Below are positions 1 through 6,676 of a DNA stretch of 8,532 nucleotides, piece after piece; position 1 is the stretch's first letter, and each line of letters begins with the position of its first letter. The notes beneath the pieces were generated by a model. It searched no databases. It was not told the DNA's origin and saw only the letters and a list, made by a program, of their open reading frames with translations. Source of the DNA: Pseudomonadota bacterium (GTDB taxonomy: Bacteria; Pseudomonadota; Alphaproteobacteria; Acetobacterales; Acetobacteraceae); NCBI GenBank assembly GCA_021805485.1, contig JAJZFF010000646.1:1-8532 (forward strand). The letters run 5' to 3'. A program made the position numbers and the translations under genes.

Positions 1-20
1 GGCGGGCGATAGAGGAGGCC

Positions 21-800
21 ATGCTCGCCGCCATCGCCCCGACCATTCCGCGCGCCGCCCTCGTCACCGGCGGCGCCCGCCGCCTCGGCCGCGCCCTGGC
101 CCTGGCGCTGGCCGGCGCCGGCTTCGCGGTGGCGCTGCACTACCGCGACAGCCGCGAGGAGGCGGAGGCGTGCGGCGCGGAGATGAGCCGCCTCGGCGTC
201 GGCGTGGCGCTGCTGCGCGCGGACCTCGACCACGAGGCCGAGACGGCCACGCTCCTTGGCCGCGCCACCGCCGCGCTGGGGCCGATCGGCGTGCTGGTCA
301 ACAACGCCAGCCGCTTCGAGCGCGACGAGTGGGACAGCGTGACGCGGGCGAGCTGGGACGCGCATATCGAGCCCAATCTGCGCGCGCCCTTCGTGCTGAT
401 GCAGGATTTCGCCCGCGCCCTGCCGGAGCGCGCCGAGGGGGTGGTGATCAACCTGCTCGACCAGCGCGTGTTTTCGCCGACGCCGCATTTCGTCTCCTAC
501 ACCGTGTCGAAATTCGGCCTGTGGGCGCTGACCCAGAGCATGGCCCTGGCGCTGGCGCCGCGCATCCGCGTCGCCGCCATCGGCCCCGGCCCGACCCTGC
601 CCAGCGCGCGCCAGACGCAGGCGCAATTCGTCCACCAGAACCGCTCGGTGCCGCTCCAGCATGGCACCAGCCCCGAGGAGGTCGCCGAGGCGGCGCTCGC
701 GATCCTGCGCCTGCGCTCCTTCACCGGCCAGATGCTGGCGCTCGATGGCGGCCAGCACCTGCAATGGTCACCGGCGGCGCCGGCCATATTTGAGGAATGA
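21..800 (+). CDS. Short-chain dehydrogenase/reductase of the pteridine reductase type
   Basis: A 259-residue cytosolic NAD(P)H-dependent reductase of the SDR superfamily. The Rossmann cofactor motif TGGARRLG is at residues 16-23, NNAS (the usual NNAG position) at 94-97, and the YxxxK catalytic pair at Tyr160 and Lys164. The C-terminus has the common TGQMLALDGG ending. Where classical SDRs carry the catalytic serine there is Asp147, exactly 13 residues before the tyrosine. This Asp-Tyr-Lys arrangement is known from PTR1 and FolM-like pteridine reductases, which reduce dihydropterins or dihydrofolate. The TGxARRLG and NNAS forms also point that way. The ATG at 21 is preceded by AGAGGAGG at 11-18. 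Its stop overlaps an upstream in-frame ATG of folB, which supports a shared pterin/folate role. A TAG at 10-12 may end an upstream gene that lies outside the window. The substrate (dihydromonapterin, dihydrofolate or another pterin) cannot be fixed from sequence; the superfamily is certain and the pterin role likely. Confidence 0.88.
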   Translation: MLAAIAPTIPRAALVTGGARRLGRALALALAGAGFAVALHYRDSREEAEACGAEMSRLGVGVALLRADLDHEAETATLLGRATAALGPIGVLVNNASRFERDEWDSVTRASWDAHIEPNLRAPFVLMQDFARALPERAEGVVINLLDQRVFSPTPHFVSYTVSKFGLWALTQSMALALAPRIRVAAIGPGPTLPSARQTQAQFVHQNRSVPLQHGTSPEEVAEAALAILRLRSFTGQMLALDGGQHLQWSPAAPAIFEE

Positions 801-829
801 CCGCCGCAAGGCGGGCATCGAGGAACAGC

Positions 830-1240
830 ATGGACACGCCCCGAATCGCCGACGCCGCCCGCGCGCTGCGCCACATCTTCGTCCGCGACCTGATGCTGGA
901 GATGCGCATCGGGGTCTACACCGACGAGCACGAGGCGCCGCAGCGCGTGCGCGTGAACATCGATCTCGGCGTCGAGGACGACGGCGCGCGGGCGGGCTCG
1001 CGCAGCGCCATCGGGCGTGACGAGATCGGCCGCGTCGTCGATTACGCCGCCATCGCCGCGGCGACCCGGCGCATCGCCGGCGAGGGCCATATCCGCCTGG
1101 TCGAGACCTTCGCCGAGCGCATCGCCGAACTGTGCCTGCGCGATGACAGGGTGCATGTCGCGCGCATCCGCGTCGAGAAGCTGGACGTGATGGCGGATGC
1201 CGGCTCGGTCGGCGTCGAGATCGAGCGCCGCCGGGGCTGA
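830..1240 (+). CDS. folB: Dihydroneopterin aldolase
   Basis: A 136-residue cytosolic enzyme that cleaves 7,8-dihydroneopterin to 6-hydroxymethyl-dihydropterin and glycolaldehyde in folate synthesis. It aligns by eye with E. coli FolB: GVYTDE at 28-33 places Glu33 on the pterin-binding glutamate 22, Tyr72 in VVDYAAI matches Tyr54, LVETFAE at 90-96 matches the LVERVAE stretch with Glu92, and Lys117 matches catalytic Lys100. The end, VGVEIER, is typical. The start at 830 is preferred because GAGGAA (820-825) sits four bases upstream and the protein then begins close to the family start. The in-frame ATG at 797 would add 11 residues of poor quality and has its GAGGA directly abutting the codon. 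It is about 14 residues longer than E. coli FolB, all at the N-terminus. Its position after a pteridine-reductase-like SDR suggests a small pterin/folate operon. Confidence 0.92.
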   Translation: MDTPRIADAARALRHIFVRDLMLEMRIGVYTDEHEAPQRVRVNIDLGVEDDGARAGSRSAIGRDEIGRVVDYAAIAAATRRIAGEGHIRLVETFAERIAELCLRDDRVHVARIRVEKLDVMADAGSVGVEIERRRG

Positions 1241-1271
1241 ACCTGGCTCCTGATTGGGGTTGAAGCCCCGG
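1231..1271 (+). terminator. Strong stem-loop at the folB stop, possible terminator without a U tract
   Basis: The arms CCGGGGCT (1231-1238) and AGCCCCGG (1264-1271) are perfect reverse complements. Inside them AACC (1240-1243) pairs with GGTT (1258-1261), separated only by a one-by-two internal bulge, leaving a 14-base loop. The stem includes the folB stop codon (1238-1240). It lies between folB and the hyf operon, where an end of transcription would make sense. No run of T follows (AAAGAAGG comes next), so it is not a classical intrinsic terminator; it could instead stabilise the folB mRNA 3' end or act with Rho. A smaller competing hairpin, GGGGT-TGAA-GCCCC at 1256-1269, shares the right-hand arm. 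Confidence 0.4.
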
Positions 1272-1323
1272 AAAGAAGGTTCTACGCTGGCTTTGTAATG
1301 CGTGGAACATCATCTACGATGGA
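1272..1323 (+). promoter_or_regulatory. Putative promoter region of the HTH-hyf operon
   Basis: This short gap is less GC-rich than its surroundings and is the only place upstream of the operon with room for a promoter. TGTAAT at 1294-1299 matches five of six bases of a sigma-70 -10 box, but no convincing -35 element lies 16-18 bases upstream. TCTACG occurs twice (1281-1286 and 1312-1317) as a direct repeat and could be an operator half-site for the regulator encoded just downstream. Both points are weak inferences. No clear FNR, sigma-54 or riboswitch signal is seen. Confidence 0.25.
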
Positions 1324-1329
1324 TTGCGC

Positions 1330-1605
1330 GTGATCACCGCGCCGCAGATGCGGGCCGCCCGCGCGCTGCTGGGGATCGACCAGAAGCGGCTGGCCGAGCT
1401 GTGCGGCCTGTCGCTGCCGACCATCCAGCGCATGGAGGCGAGCGAGGGGGTGATCCGCGGCAACGTGGACTCGCTGATGAAGCTGGTCGCCGCCCTGGAA
1501 GCCGGCGGCGTCGAGCTGATCGGCGAGGGTGCCGCCAGTGCCGGCGGCGGGCGCGGCGTGCGGCTGCGGGAGCGCGCGGCTGCCGCCAGGGGGGGCGAAC
1601 AATGA
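1330..1605 (+). CDS. Small XRE-type helix-turn-helix regulator leading the hyf operon
   Basis: A 91-residue protein with a single Cro/CI (HTH_3) DNA-binding domain near the N-terminus. The region RLAELCGLSLPTIQRME, about residues 20-36, gives the two helices and the turn, with SLPTIQRME as the likely recognition helix. The rest is a short helical stretch and a basic Gly/Ala/Arg-rich tail, with no ligand-binding or enzymatic domain. The start is uncertain: GTG at 1330 has GATGGA (1318-1323) six bases upstream, TTG at 1324 in the same frame has GGA directly abutting it, and an internal ATG at 1348 would leave the HTH intact. Its TGA overlaps the hyfB ATG (ATGA at 1602-1605), so the two are translationally coupled. 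This suggests it regulates its own operon, although no binding site has been shown. The E. coli hyf operon is instead controlled by the sigma-54 activator HyfR, which is not seen here. Confidence 0.8.
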   Translation: MITAPQMRAARALLGIDQKRLAELCGLSLPTIQRMEASEGVIRGNVDSLMKLVAALEAGGVELIGEGAASAGGGRGVRLRERAAAARGGEQ

Positions 1606-3611
1606 TCGCCGCCCTGCTGGCGCTGATCGCGTCCCTGCTGGTCCTCGGCCTCGCCGCCATCGCCGCGCGCCGCTCGCCGCTGGCGACGAAGCTGGTCTAT
1701 GGCGGCGCGCTGGCGCTGACGCTGGCGTTGCTCGCGCTCGCCGCCGTCATGCTCGCCAGCCTCGGCCAGGGCGCGCGGGAGGCGGCGCTGCCGCTCGGCC
1801 TGCCCTGGCTCGGGGCGCATTTCCGCCTCGACGCGCTGGCCGCCTTCTTCCTCGTCGTCATCGATCTCGCCGCCGCCGCCGCCAGCCTCTACGCAATCGG
1901 CTACGGCGCCCATGAGCCCGAACCGCAGCGCGTGCTGCCGTTCTTTCCGGTCTTTCTCGCGGCGATGAACCTCGTCGTGCTCGCCGCCGACGCCTACAGT
2001 TTCCTGTTCGCCTGGGAGCTGATGTCGCTGGCCTCGTGGGCGCTGGTGCTGGCGCAGCATCGCGAGGCGGAGAATGTCGCCGCCGGCACGCTCTACCTGC
2101 TGATGGCGAGCTTCGGCACGCTGGCGCTGCTGCTCGGCTTCGGCTTTCTCGCCGGGGCCGGCGGCGATTACAGCTTCGCGGCGATGGCGGCGCGGCGACC
2201 GGCGCCCTGGGTGGGCGCGCTGGTGCTCGCGCTCGCCCTGCTCGGCGCCGGCTCCAAGGCCGGGCTGGTGCCGCTGCATGTGTGGCTGCCGCGCGCCCAC
2301 CCGGCGGCGCCGAGCCACGTCTCCGCGCTGATGAGCGGGGCGATGACGAAAGTCGCCGTCTACGCCTTCATCCGCATCGTCTTCCAGCTCGCCGGCCCGC
2401 CGGCCTGGTGGTGGGGCCTGGTCGTGCTCGCGTTGGGCGGCGTCTCCGTCGTGCTCGGCGTGCTGCAGGCGCTGATGGAGACCGACATCAAGCGCCTTCT
2501 CGCCTACAGCACGATCGAGAATATCGGCCTGATCTTTGCCAGCCTCGGCCTGGCGCTGGCGTTCCGCGCCGATGCGATGGGGGCGGCGGCGGCGCTGGCG
2601 ATGACGGCGGCGCTGTTCCACGCCTTCAACCACATGCTGTTCAAGAGCACGCTCTTCTTCGGCGCCGGCGCGGTGCTGACGGCGACGGGCGCGCGCGAGC
2701 TGGACCGGCTCGGCGGGCTGATCCACCGCATGCGGAGCCTCGCCGTGCCCATGCTGGGCGCCTGCCTGGCCATCGCCGCGCTGCCGCCGTTCAACGGCTT
2801 CGCCTCGGAATGGCTCACCTTCCAGGCCATCCTGCTGAGCCCGGACCTGCCGCAATGGGGGCTGAAGCTGGCGGTACCGGCGACCGGCACGCTGCTCGCG
2901 CTCGGCGCGGCACTGGCGGCGGCCTGCTTCGTGCGGTTCTACGGCCTCGCCTTCCTCGGCCGCCCCCGCTCGCCGGCGGCGTCCGCGGCGGTGGAGACCG
3001 ACCGGGCCTCGCTCGCCGCGATCTGGGGCCTCGCCGCGCTCTGCCTGCTCGCCGGCCTCTTTCCCGGCGCCGTCATCGACGCCATCGCCCCCGCGGTGCA
3101 GGCGAGCGTGGCCGCGCGCATGCCGCTGCAGACCGGGCTGCCCTGGCTGACGATCATCCCCGTCGCCGCCAGCCGCAGCTCGTACAACGGCATTCTGATC
3201 TTCCTGTTCATCACCGCCTCGGCGCTGACGGTCGCCGCCGCGGTGCACCGCTTCGCCTCGCGCGCCGCGCGCCGCTACCGCGCCTGGGATTGCGGTTTCG
3301 GCGATGTCGGCATCGGCGCGCAATATTCCGCCGCGAGCTTCGCCCAGCCGATCCGCCGCGCCTTCGGCACCGCGATCTTCCGCGCCAGCGACGTGGTGGA
3401 GATGCCGCCGCCAGGGTCGACGGCACCGGCGCGTATCCGCCACAGCCGCATCGACCCGGTGTGGGACGGGCTCTACGCGCCGCTGGTGGGCTTCGTCTGG
3501 CGGCTCGCGGACCGGCTCAACTTCCTCCAGTTCCTCTCGATCCGCCGCTTCATGAGCTTCGTCTTTCTGGCGCTCGTGTTCCTGCTGCTGGTGCTGGCGG
3601 TATGGCACTGA
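1602..3611 (+). CDS. hyfB: HyfB-like antiporter-type membrane subunit (NuoL/HycC family)
   Basis: A 669-residue polytopic inner-membrane protein, close to the E. coli HyfB length of about 670. It belongs to the proton-conducting antiporter-like subunits shared by complex I, Mrp antiporters and group 4 hydrogenases. The key buried charges of the proton path are present: Glu139 in FAWELMSL (TM5 glutamate), Lys219 in GSKAGLVPLHVWLP (TM7), Lys250 in GAMTKVAVY (TM8) and Lys348 in HMLFKSTLFF (TM12). The C-terminal part is HyfB/HycC-specific: a polar segment starting at WDCGF (Trp562), with YSAASFAQPIRR, then a last hydrophobic helix ending the protein. The ATG at 1602 has AGGGGGGG at 1588-1595, six bases upstream, and overlaps the regulator stop. 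A longer open frame runs upstream to 1302, but it is out of frame with the regulator gene and has no membrane character. The 3' end overlaps hyfC by ten bases. Role: proton or sodium translocation driven by the soluble arm. Confidence 0.93.
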   Translation: MIAALLALIASLLVLGLAAIAARRSPLATKLVYGGALALTLALLALAAVMLASLGQGAREAALPLGLPWLGAHFRLDALAAFFLVVIDLAAAAASLYAIGYGAHEPEPQRVLPFFPVFLAAMNLVVLAADAYSFLFAWELMSLASWALVLAQHREAENVAAGTLYLLMASFGTLALLLGFGFLAGAGGDYSFAAMAARRPAPWVGALVLALALLGAGSKAGLVPLHVWLPRAHPAAPSHVSALMSGAMTKVAVYAFIRIVFQLAGPPAWWWGLVVLALGGVSVVLGVLQALMETDIKRLLAYSTIENIGLIFASLGLALAFRADAMGAAAALAMTAALFHAFNHMLFKSTLFFGAGAVLTATGARELDRLGGLIHRMRSLAVPMLGACLAIAALPPFNGFASEWLTFQAILLSPDLPQWGLKLAVPATGTLLALGAALAAACFVRFYGLAFLGRPRSPAASAAVETDRASLAAIWGLAALCLLAGLFPGAVIDAIAPAVQASVAARMPLQTGLPWLTIIPVAASRSSYNGILIFLFITASALTVAAAVHRFASRAARRYRAWDCGFGDVGIGAQYSAASFAQPIRRAFGTAIFRASDVVEMPPPGSTAPARIRHSRIDPVWDGLYAPLVGFVWRLADRLNFLQFLSIRRFMSFVFLALVFLLLVLAVWH

Positions 3612-4558
3612 TCCGCGCCATCGCCATCCAGGGGCTGGAAATGCTGCTGGTGCTGGCGCTGGCGCCGCTGCTCACCGGCTACGTGCGCAAGCTGAAGGCC
3701 CGGCTGCAGCGCCGCGCCGGCCCGCCCCTGCTGCAGCCCTATCGCGACCTGCGGCGGCTGCTCGGCAAGGAGGTGGTGCTGGCGGACAACGCCTCCTGGC
3801 TGTTCCGCAGCGCGCCCTATCTGATCTTCGCCACCACCTGGGTCGCCGCGGCGCTGGTGCCGACCTTCGGCGCCGGGCTGATGTTCAGCTGGTCGGGCGA
3901 TCTCATCGTCATCACTGCGCTGCTCGGGAGCGCGAGGTTCTTCCTCGCGCTCGCCGGGCTCGATGCCGGCACCAGCTTCGGCGGCATCGGCGCCAGCCGC
4001 GAGGTGATGATCGCCTCGCTCGGCGAGCCGGCGCTGATCATGATCGTCTTCACCCTCGCCCTCGTCGCCGGATCGAGCCAGCTCTCCCACGTCGCGCTGT
4101 TCATGCTGTCGGCGGCTGCGGGGCTGCGCGTGTCGCTGGCGCTGGCCCTGTTCGCGCTGGTGATCGTCGCGCTGGCCGAGAACTCGCGCATTCCGGTCGA
4201 TAATCCGGCGACGCATCTCGAACTCACCATGGTGCACGAGGCGATGGTGCTGGAATATTCCGGCCGCCACCTGGCGATGATCGAACTCGCGGGCTTCGTC
4301 CAGCTGCTGCTCTATGTCTCGCTCATCGCCTGCGTCTTCGCCCCGTTCCTGCTCGCCCCCGTGCAGGCCGGCGCGGCGGCCTACGCGCTCGGCATCGCCG
4401 CCTATGTCGCCAAGCTCGCCGTCGCCGGCGCGCTGCTCGCCGCGTTCGAGACGGCGACGGCGAAGATGCGGGTGTTTCGCCTGCCCAACCTGCTCGGCGC
4501 GGCGCTGATGCTCGGCCTGCTCGCGACGCTGCTGCTGTTCGTTTCACGGACCTTGTAG
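3602..4558 (+). CDS. hyfC: HyfC-like membrane-anchor subunit (NuoH/HycD family)
   Basis: A 318-residue integral membrane protein, similar in length to HyfC, HycD and NuoH (about 310-325). NuoH-type subunits connect the soluble redox arm to the membrane arm and form the cavity above the catalytic subunit. Family signatures are clear: the cytoplasmic loop after helix 1 with RRAGPPLLQPYRDLRRLLGKE, SREVMIASLGEPAL with Glu134, and AENSRIPVDNPATHLELT with Glu193, which corresponds to the AExxRxPFDLPE stretch of NuoH. These conserved acidic residues are thought to relay energy to the antiporter subunits. The end, AKMRVFRLPNLLGAA, is also typical. The start at 3602 overlaps hyfB by ten bases with no strong ribosome site, suggesting coupled translation. 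A longer upstream open frame (to 2036) in the same phase is a shadow of hyfB, rich in Arg/Gly/Pro. The stop directly abuts hyfE. Confidence 0.93.
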   Translation: MALIRAIAIQGLEMLLVLALAPLLTGYVRKLKARLQRRAGPPLLQPYRDLRRLLGKEVVLADNASWLFRSAPYLIFATTWVAAALVPTFGAGLMFSWSGDLIVITALLGSARFFLALAGLDAGTSFGGIGASREVMIASLGEPALIMIVFTLALVAGSSQLSHVALFMLSAAAGLRVSLALALFALVIVALAENSRIPVDNPATHLELTMVHEAMVLEYSGRHLAMIELAGFVQLLLYVSLIACVFAPFLLAPVQAGAAAYALGIAAYVAKLAVAGALLAAFETATAKMRVFRLPNLLGAALMLGLLATLLLFVSRTL

Positions 4559-5221
4559 ATGACGCTGCCCCCGCTCGATACCGCGCACATGCTGGCTGGC
4601 GGCCTGGTGCTGGTCAGCTTCATGATGCTCTACCAGGACCGGCTCTCGGCGCTGATCAACCTGCTCGCCCTGCACGCGCTGGTGCTCTCCCTCGCCGTCG
4701 CCTGGCAGGCGTGGATCCAGGACGCGCCGGAACTCATCATCACCGCCGTCACCGCGCTCGGCTTCAAGGCGATCGCGATTCCGGTGGCGCTGCAGCGGAT
4801 GATCAAGCGGCTCGGCATCCATCGCGAGATCGAGTCCGTCGTCGGCATCAGCGCCACCATGCTCGCCGGCATCGGGCTGGTGGCGCTGGCGCTGGTGGTG
4901 ATGCTGCGCACCACCGCCTCCGCCACGCCGCTGGCGCGCGAGGACATCGCGCTGGCGCTCTCCGTCATCCTGCTCGGCATGCTGATCATGGTCACGCGCC
5001 GCAACGCGGTGAGCCAGGTCGCCGGCTTCATGTCGCTGGAGAACGGCCTCGTCCTCGCCGCCACCGGCGCGCAAGGCATGCCGCTGGTGGTGGAGATCAG
5101 CGTCGCCTTCTCCATCCTCATCGCCTTCATCGTCATCGGCATCTTTCTCTTCCGCATCCGCGAGCGCTTCGACACGGTCGAGGTCCAGGCGCTCGACCAG
5201 TTCCGCGGCGAGCGGCGATGA
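4559..5221 (+). CDS. hyfE: HyfE-like membrane subunit (contains NuoK-like helices)
   Basis: A 220-residue hydrophobic protein with about six or seven predicted transmembrane helices, matching HyfE (about 216). The C-terminal half corresponds to NuoK: the helix with AGFMSLENGLVLAA carries Glu161 and the next helix carries Glu179 in VVEISVAF, equivalent to the pair of membrane glutamates in NuoK that take part in proton transfer. The N-terminal half holds the conserved ALHALVLSL and LGFKAIAIPVAL helices usual for HyfE. A charged tail (residues about 201-220) faces the cytoplasm. The ATG follows the hyfC TAG with no gap and no recognisable Shine-Dalgarno, so it probably depends on ribosomes finishing hyfC. 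The stop overlaps the hyfF ATG. In E. coli a hyfD gene sits before hyfE; it is missing here. Confidence 0.9.
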   Translation: MTLPPLDTAHMLAGGLVLVSFMMLYQDRLSALINLLALHALVLSLAVAWQAWIQDAPELIITAVTALGFKAIAIPVALQRMIKRLGIHREIESVVGISATMLAGIGLVALALVVMLRTTASATPLAREDIALALSVILLGMLIMVTRRNAVSQVAGFMSLENGLVLAATGAQGMPLVVEISVAFSILIAFIVIGIFLFRIRERFDTVEVQALDQFRGERR

Positions 5222-6666
5222 CCGCGCTGGCGCCGATCGCGATGCAGGCGCTGCTGGTGACGCCGGCCCTTGCCGCGGCCGTGCTCGCCGTCCTGCCCGG
5301 CTACCGCGCCGCGGCGCGGCTGAACGTCGCCGCCAGCCTGCTCTCGCTGCTCGCCGCGCTGCTGCTGCTCGGCGCCCGGCCGGCGCCGAGCCCGCTCTTT
5401 CTCGTCGATGATCTCAACATCGTCTTTCTCGTCCTCAACAGCTTCGTCGGTCTCACCACCAGCGTCTTCAGCGCCAGCTATATCGGCCACGAGCTGGAGA
5501 CCGAGCATCTCACCCGCACCCATCTGCGCTTCTACCACGCCATCTACCAGCTGATGATGTTCGGGATGAACCTCGCGCTCATCGCCAACAGCATCGGCCT
5601 GATGTGGGTCGGCGTCGAACTCGCCACGCTGTCCACGGTGGTCATGGTCGGCATCTACCGCACTCATGCGGCGATCGAGGCGGCGTGGAAATACTTCATC
5701 CTCGGCAGCGTCGGCATCGCGCTCGCGCTGTTCGGCACCATCCTCGTCTATCTCGCGGCGCGGCCGGTGCTCGGCACCGGCGTGCCGGCGATGGAATGGA
5801 CCCTGCTGGTGCGCCAGTCCGGCGCCATGGAGCCGGCGCTGCTCAACGTCGCCTTCGTGTTTCTGCTGCTCGGCTACGGCACCAAGGTCGGGCTGGTGCC
5901 GCTGCACGCCTGGCTGCCGGACGCGCACGCCGAGGGCCCCACGCCGATCTCCGCCGTGCTCTCCGGCCTGCTCCTCAATGTCGCGCTCTACGCGCTGCTG
6001 CGCTTCAAGATCCTGCTCGCCGGCAACCAGGGCGCGGTGGATCCTGGCGTGCTGATGGCCGCCCTCGGCCTGCTCTCGGTGCTGTTCGCCGCGCTGATGC
6101 TCTACCGCCGGCGCGACATCAAGCGCCTGTTCGCCTATTCCTCGATCGAGCACATGGGCATCATCGTCTTCGCCTTCGGCATGGGCGGGCCGCTGGCGAA
6201 TTTCGCCGGGCTGCTGCAGATGACGCTGCACAGCCTGACCAAGTCGGCGATCTTCTTCTCCGTCGGCCACACCGCCCAGGTGAAGGGCACGCAGCGCATC
6301 TCCGAGATCGGCGGGCTGACGGCGAGCCACCCGCTGCTCGGCTGGAGCCTGGTCGCCGGCGTGGCGGCGATCGCCGGCCTGCCGCCGTTCGGCATCTTCA
6401 TGAGCGAATTCCTCATCGTCAGCACCAGCTTCGCGCGCGGCCCGTTCCTCGCCGCTGCGCTCGCCCTCGGGCTGCTGGTCGCCTTCGGCGCGCTGCTGAC
6501 GCGCCTGGCCTCGGTGGCGTTCGGCGAGCCGCGCGGCCCGGTCGGGCCGGTCAAGGCCTCCTACCTGCCGAGCTTCGCCCATCTCGGCCTGGTGCTCGGC
6601 GCCGGCATCTACCTGCCGCCGCCACTGGTCGCCTGGTTCCAGCACGTCGCCGTGCTGCTCGGCTGA
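5218..6666 (+). CDS. hyfF: HyfF-like antiporter-type membrane subunit (NuoM/NuoN-like)
   Basis: A 482-residue polytopic membrane protein, somewhat shorter than E. coli HyfF (about 526), and the second antiporter-like subunit of the operon. Proton-path residues seen are Glu134 in WVGVELATLS (TM5), Lys223 in GTKVGLVPLHAWLPDAHAEGPTP (TM7) and Lys342 in SLTKSAIFF (TM12). At the TM8 position, where NuoL/M and HyfB here have a lysine, it has Asn254 (SGLLLNVALYALLR); this appears usual for HyfF-type proteins, but I could not check it. DIKRLFAYSSIEHMGI and AGLPPFGIFMSEF are classic family stretches. The start overlaps the hyfE stop as ATGA at 5218-5221. The in-frame open sequence upstream, to 4711, is a shadow of hyfE. 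It ends ten bases before hyfG. It likely forms a second ion channel next to HyfB. Confidence 0.92.
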   Translation: MTALAPIAMQALLVTPALAAAVLAVLPGYRAAARLNVAASLLSLLAALLLLGARPAPSPLFLVDDLNIVFLVLNSFVGLTTSVFSASYIGHELETEHLTRTHLRFYHAIYQLMMFGMNLALIANSIGLMWVGVELATLSTVVMVGIYRTHAAIEAAWKYFILGSVGIALALFGTILVYLAARPVLGTGVPAMEWTLLVRQSGAMEPALLNVAFVFLLLGYGTKVGLVPLHAWLPDAHAEGPTPISAVLSGLLLNVALYALLRFKILLAGNQGAVDPGVLMAALGLLSVLFAALMLYRRRDIKRLFAYSSIEHMGIIVFAFGMGGPLANFAGLLQMTLHSLTKSAIFFSVGHTAQVKGTQRISEIGGLTASHPLLGWSLVAGVAAIAGLPPFGIFMSEFLIVSTSFARGPFLAAALALGLLVAFGALLTRLASVAFGEPRGPVGPVKASYLPSFAHLGLVLGAGIYLPPPLVAWFQHVAVLLG

Positions 6667-6676
6667 GGGGGCGCCG

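Noticed and set aside
797..829. Earlier ATG for folB at 797
   Set aside because: GAGGA abuts this ATG with no spacing, the added residues resemble nothing in FolB, and 830 has a properly spaced GAGGAA.
1288..1302. Sigma-54-like TGGC...TGC element before the HTH gene
   Set aside because: Only nine bases separate GG and GC instead of ten, and the rest of the consensus is poor; no sigma-54 activator gene is nearby.
1302..1601. 100-residue N-terminal extension of hyfB
   Set aside because: The extension is Arg/Gly/Ala-rich, has no family similarity and would be read out of frame over the HTH gene. The start at 1602 has a good ribosome site and gives the usual HyfB length.
2036..3601. Long upstream extension of hyfC inside hyfB
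   Set aside because: Out-of-frame shadow of hyfB. The true NuoH-like start MALIRAIAIQGLEMLL is at 3602.
1314..3608. Very long antisense open frame (764 codons) opposite hyfB
   Set aside because: Its product is dominated by Arg, Glu, Gln, Gly and Ala with no recognisable domain. High GC in third codon positions makes such mirror frames common, and the sense strand encodes a clear membrane protein.
1602..6666. Complex I (nuo) or Mrp antiporter operon
   Set aside because: HyfB has the HycC-type C-terminus, HyfE is a fused NuoK-like protein, HyfG is a NuoC-NuoD fusion with a hydrogenase-like loop, and no NuoE/F/G or MrpB-G genes are present; the order is that of hyf.
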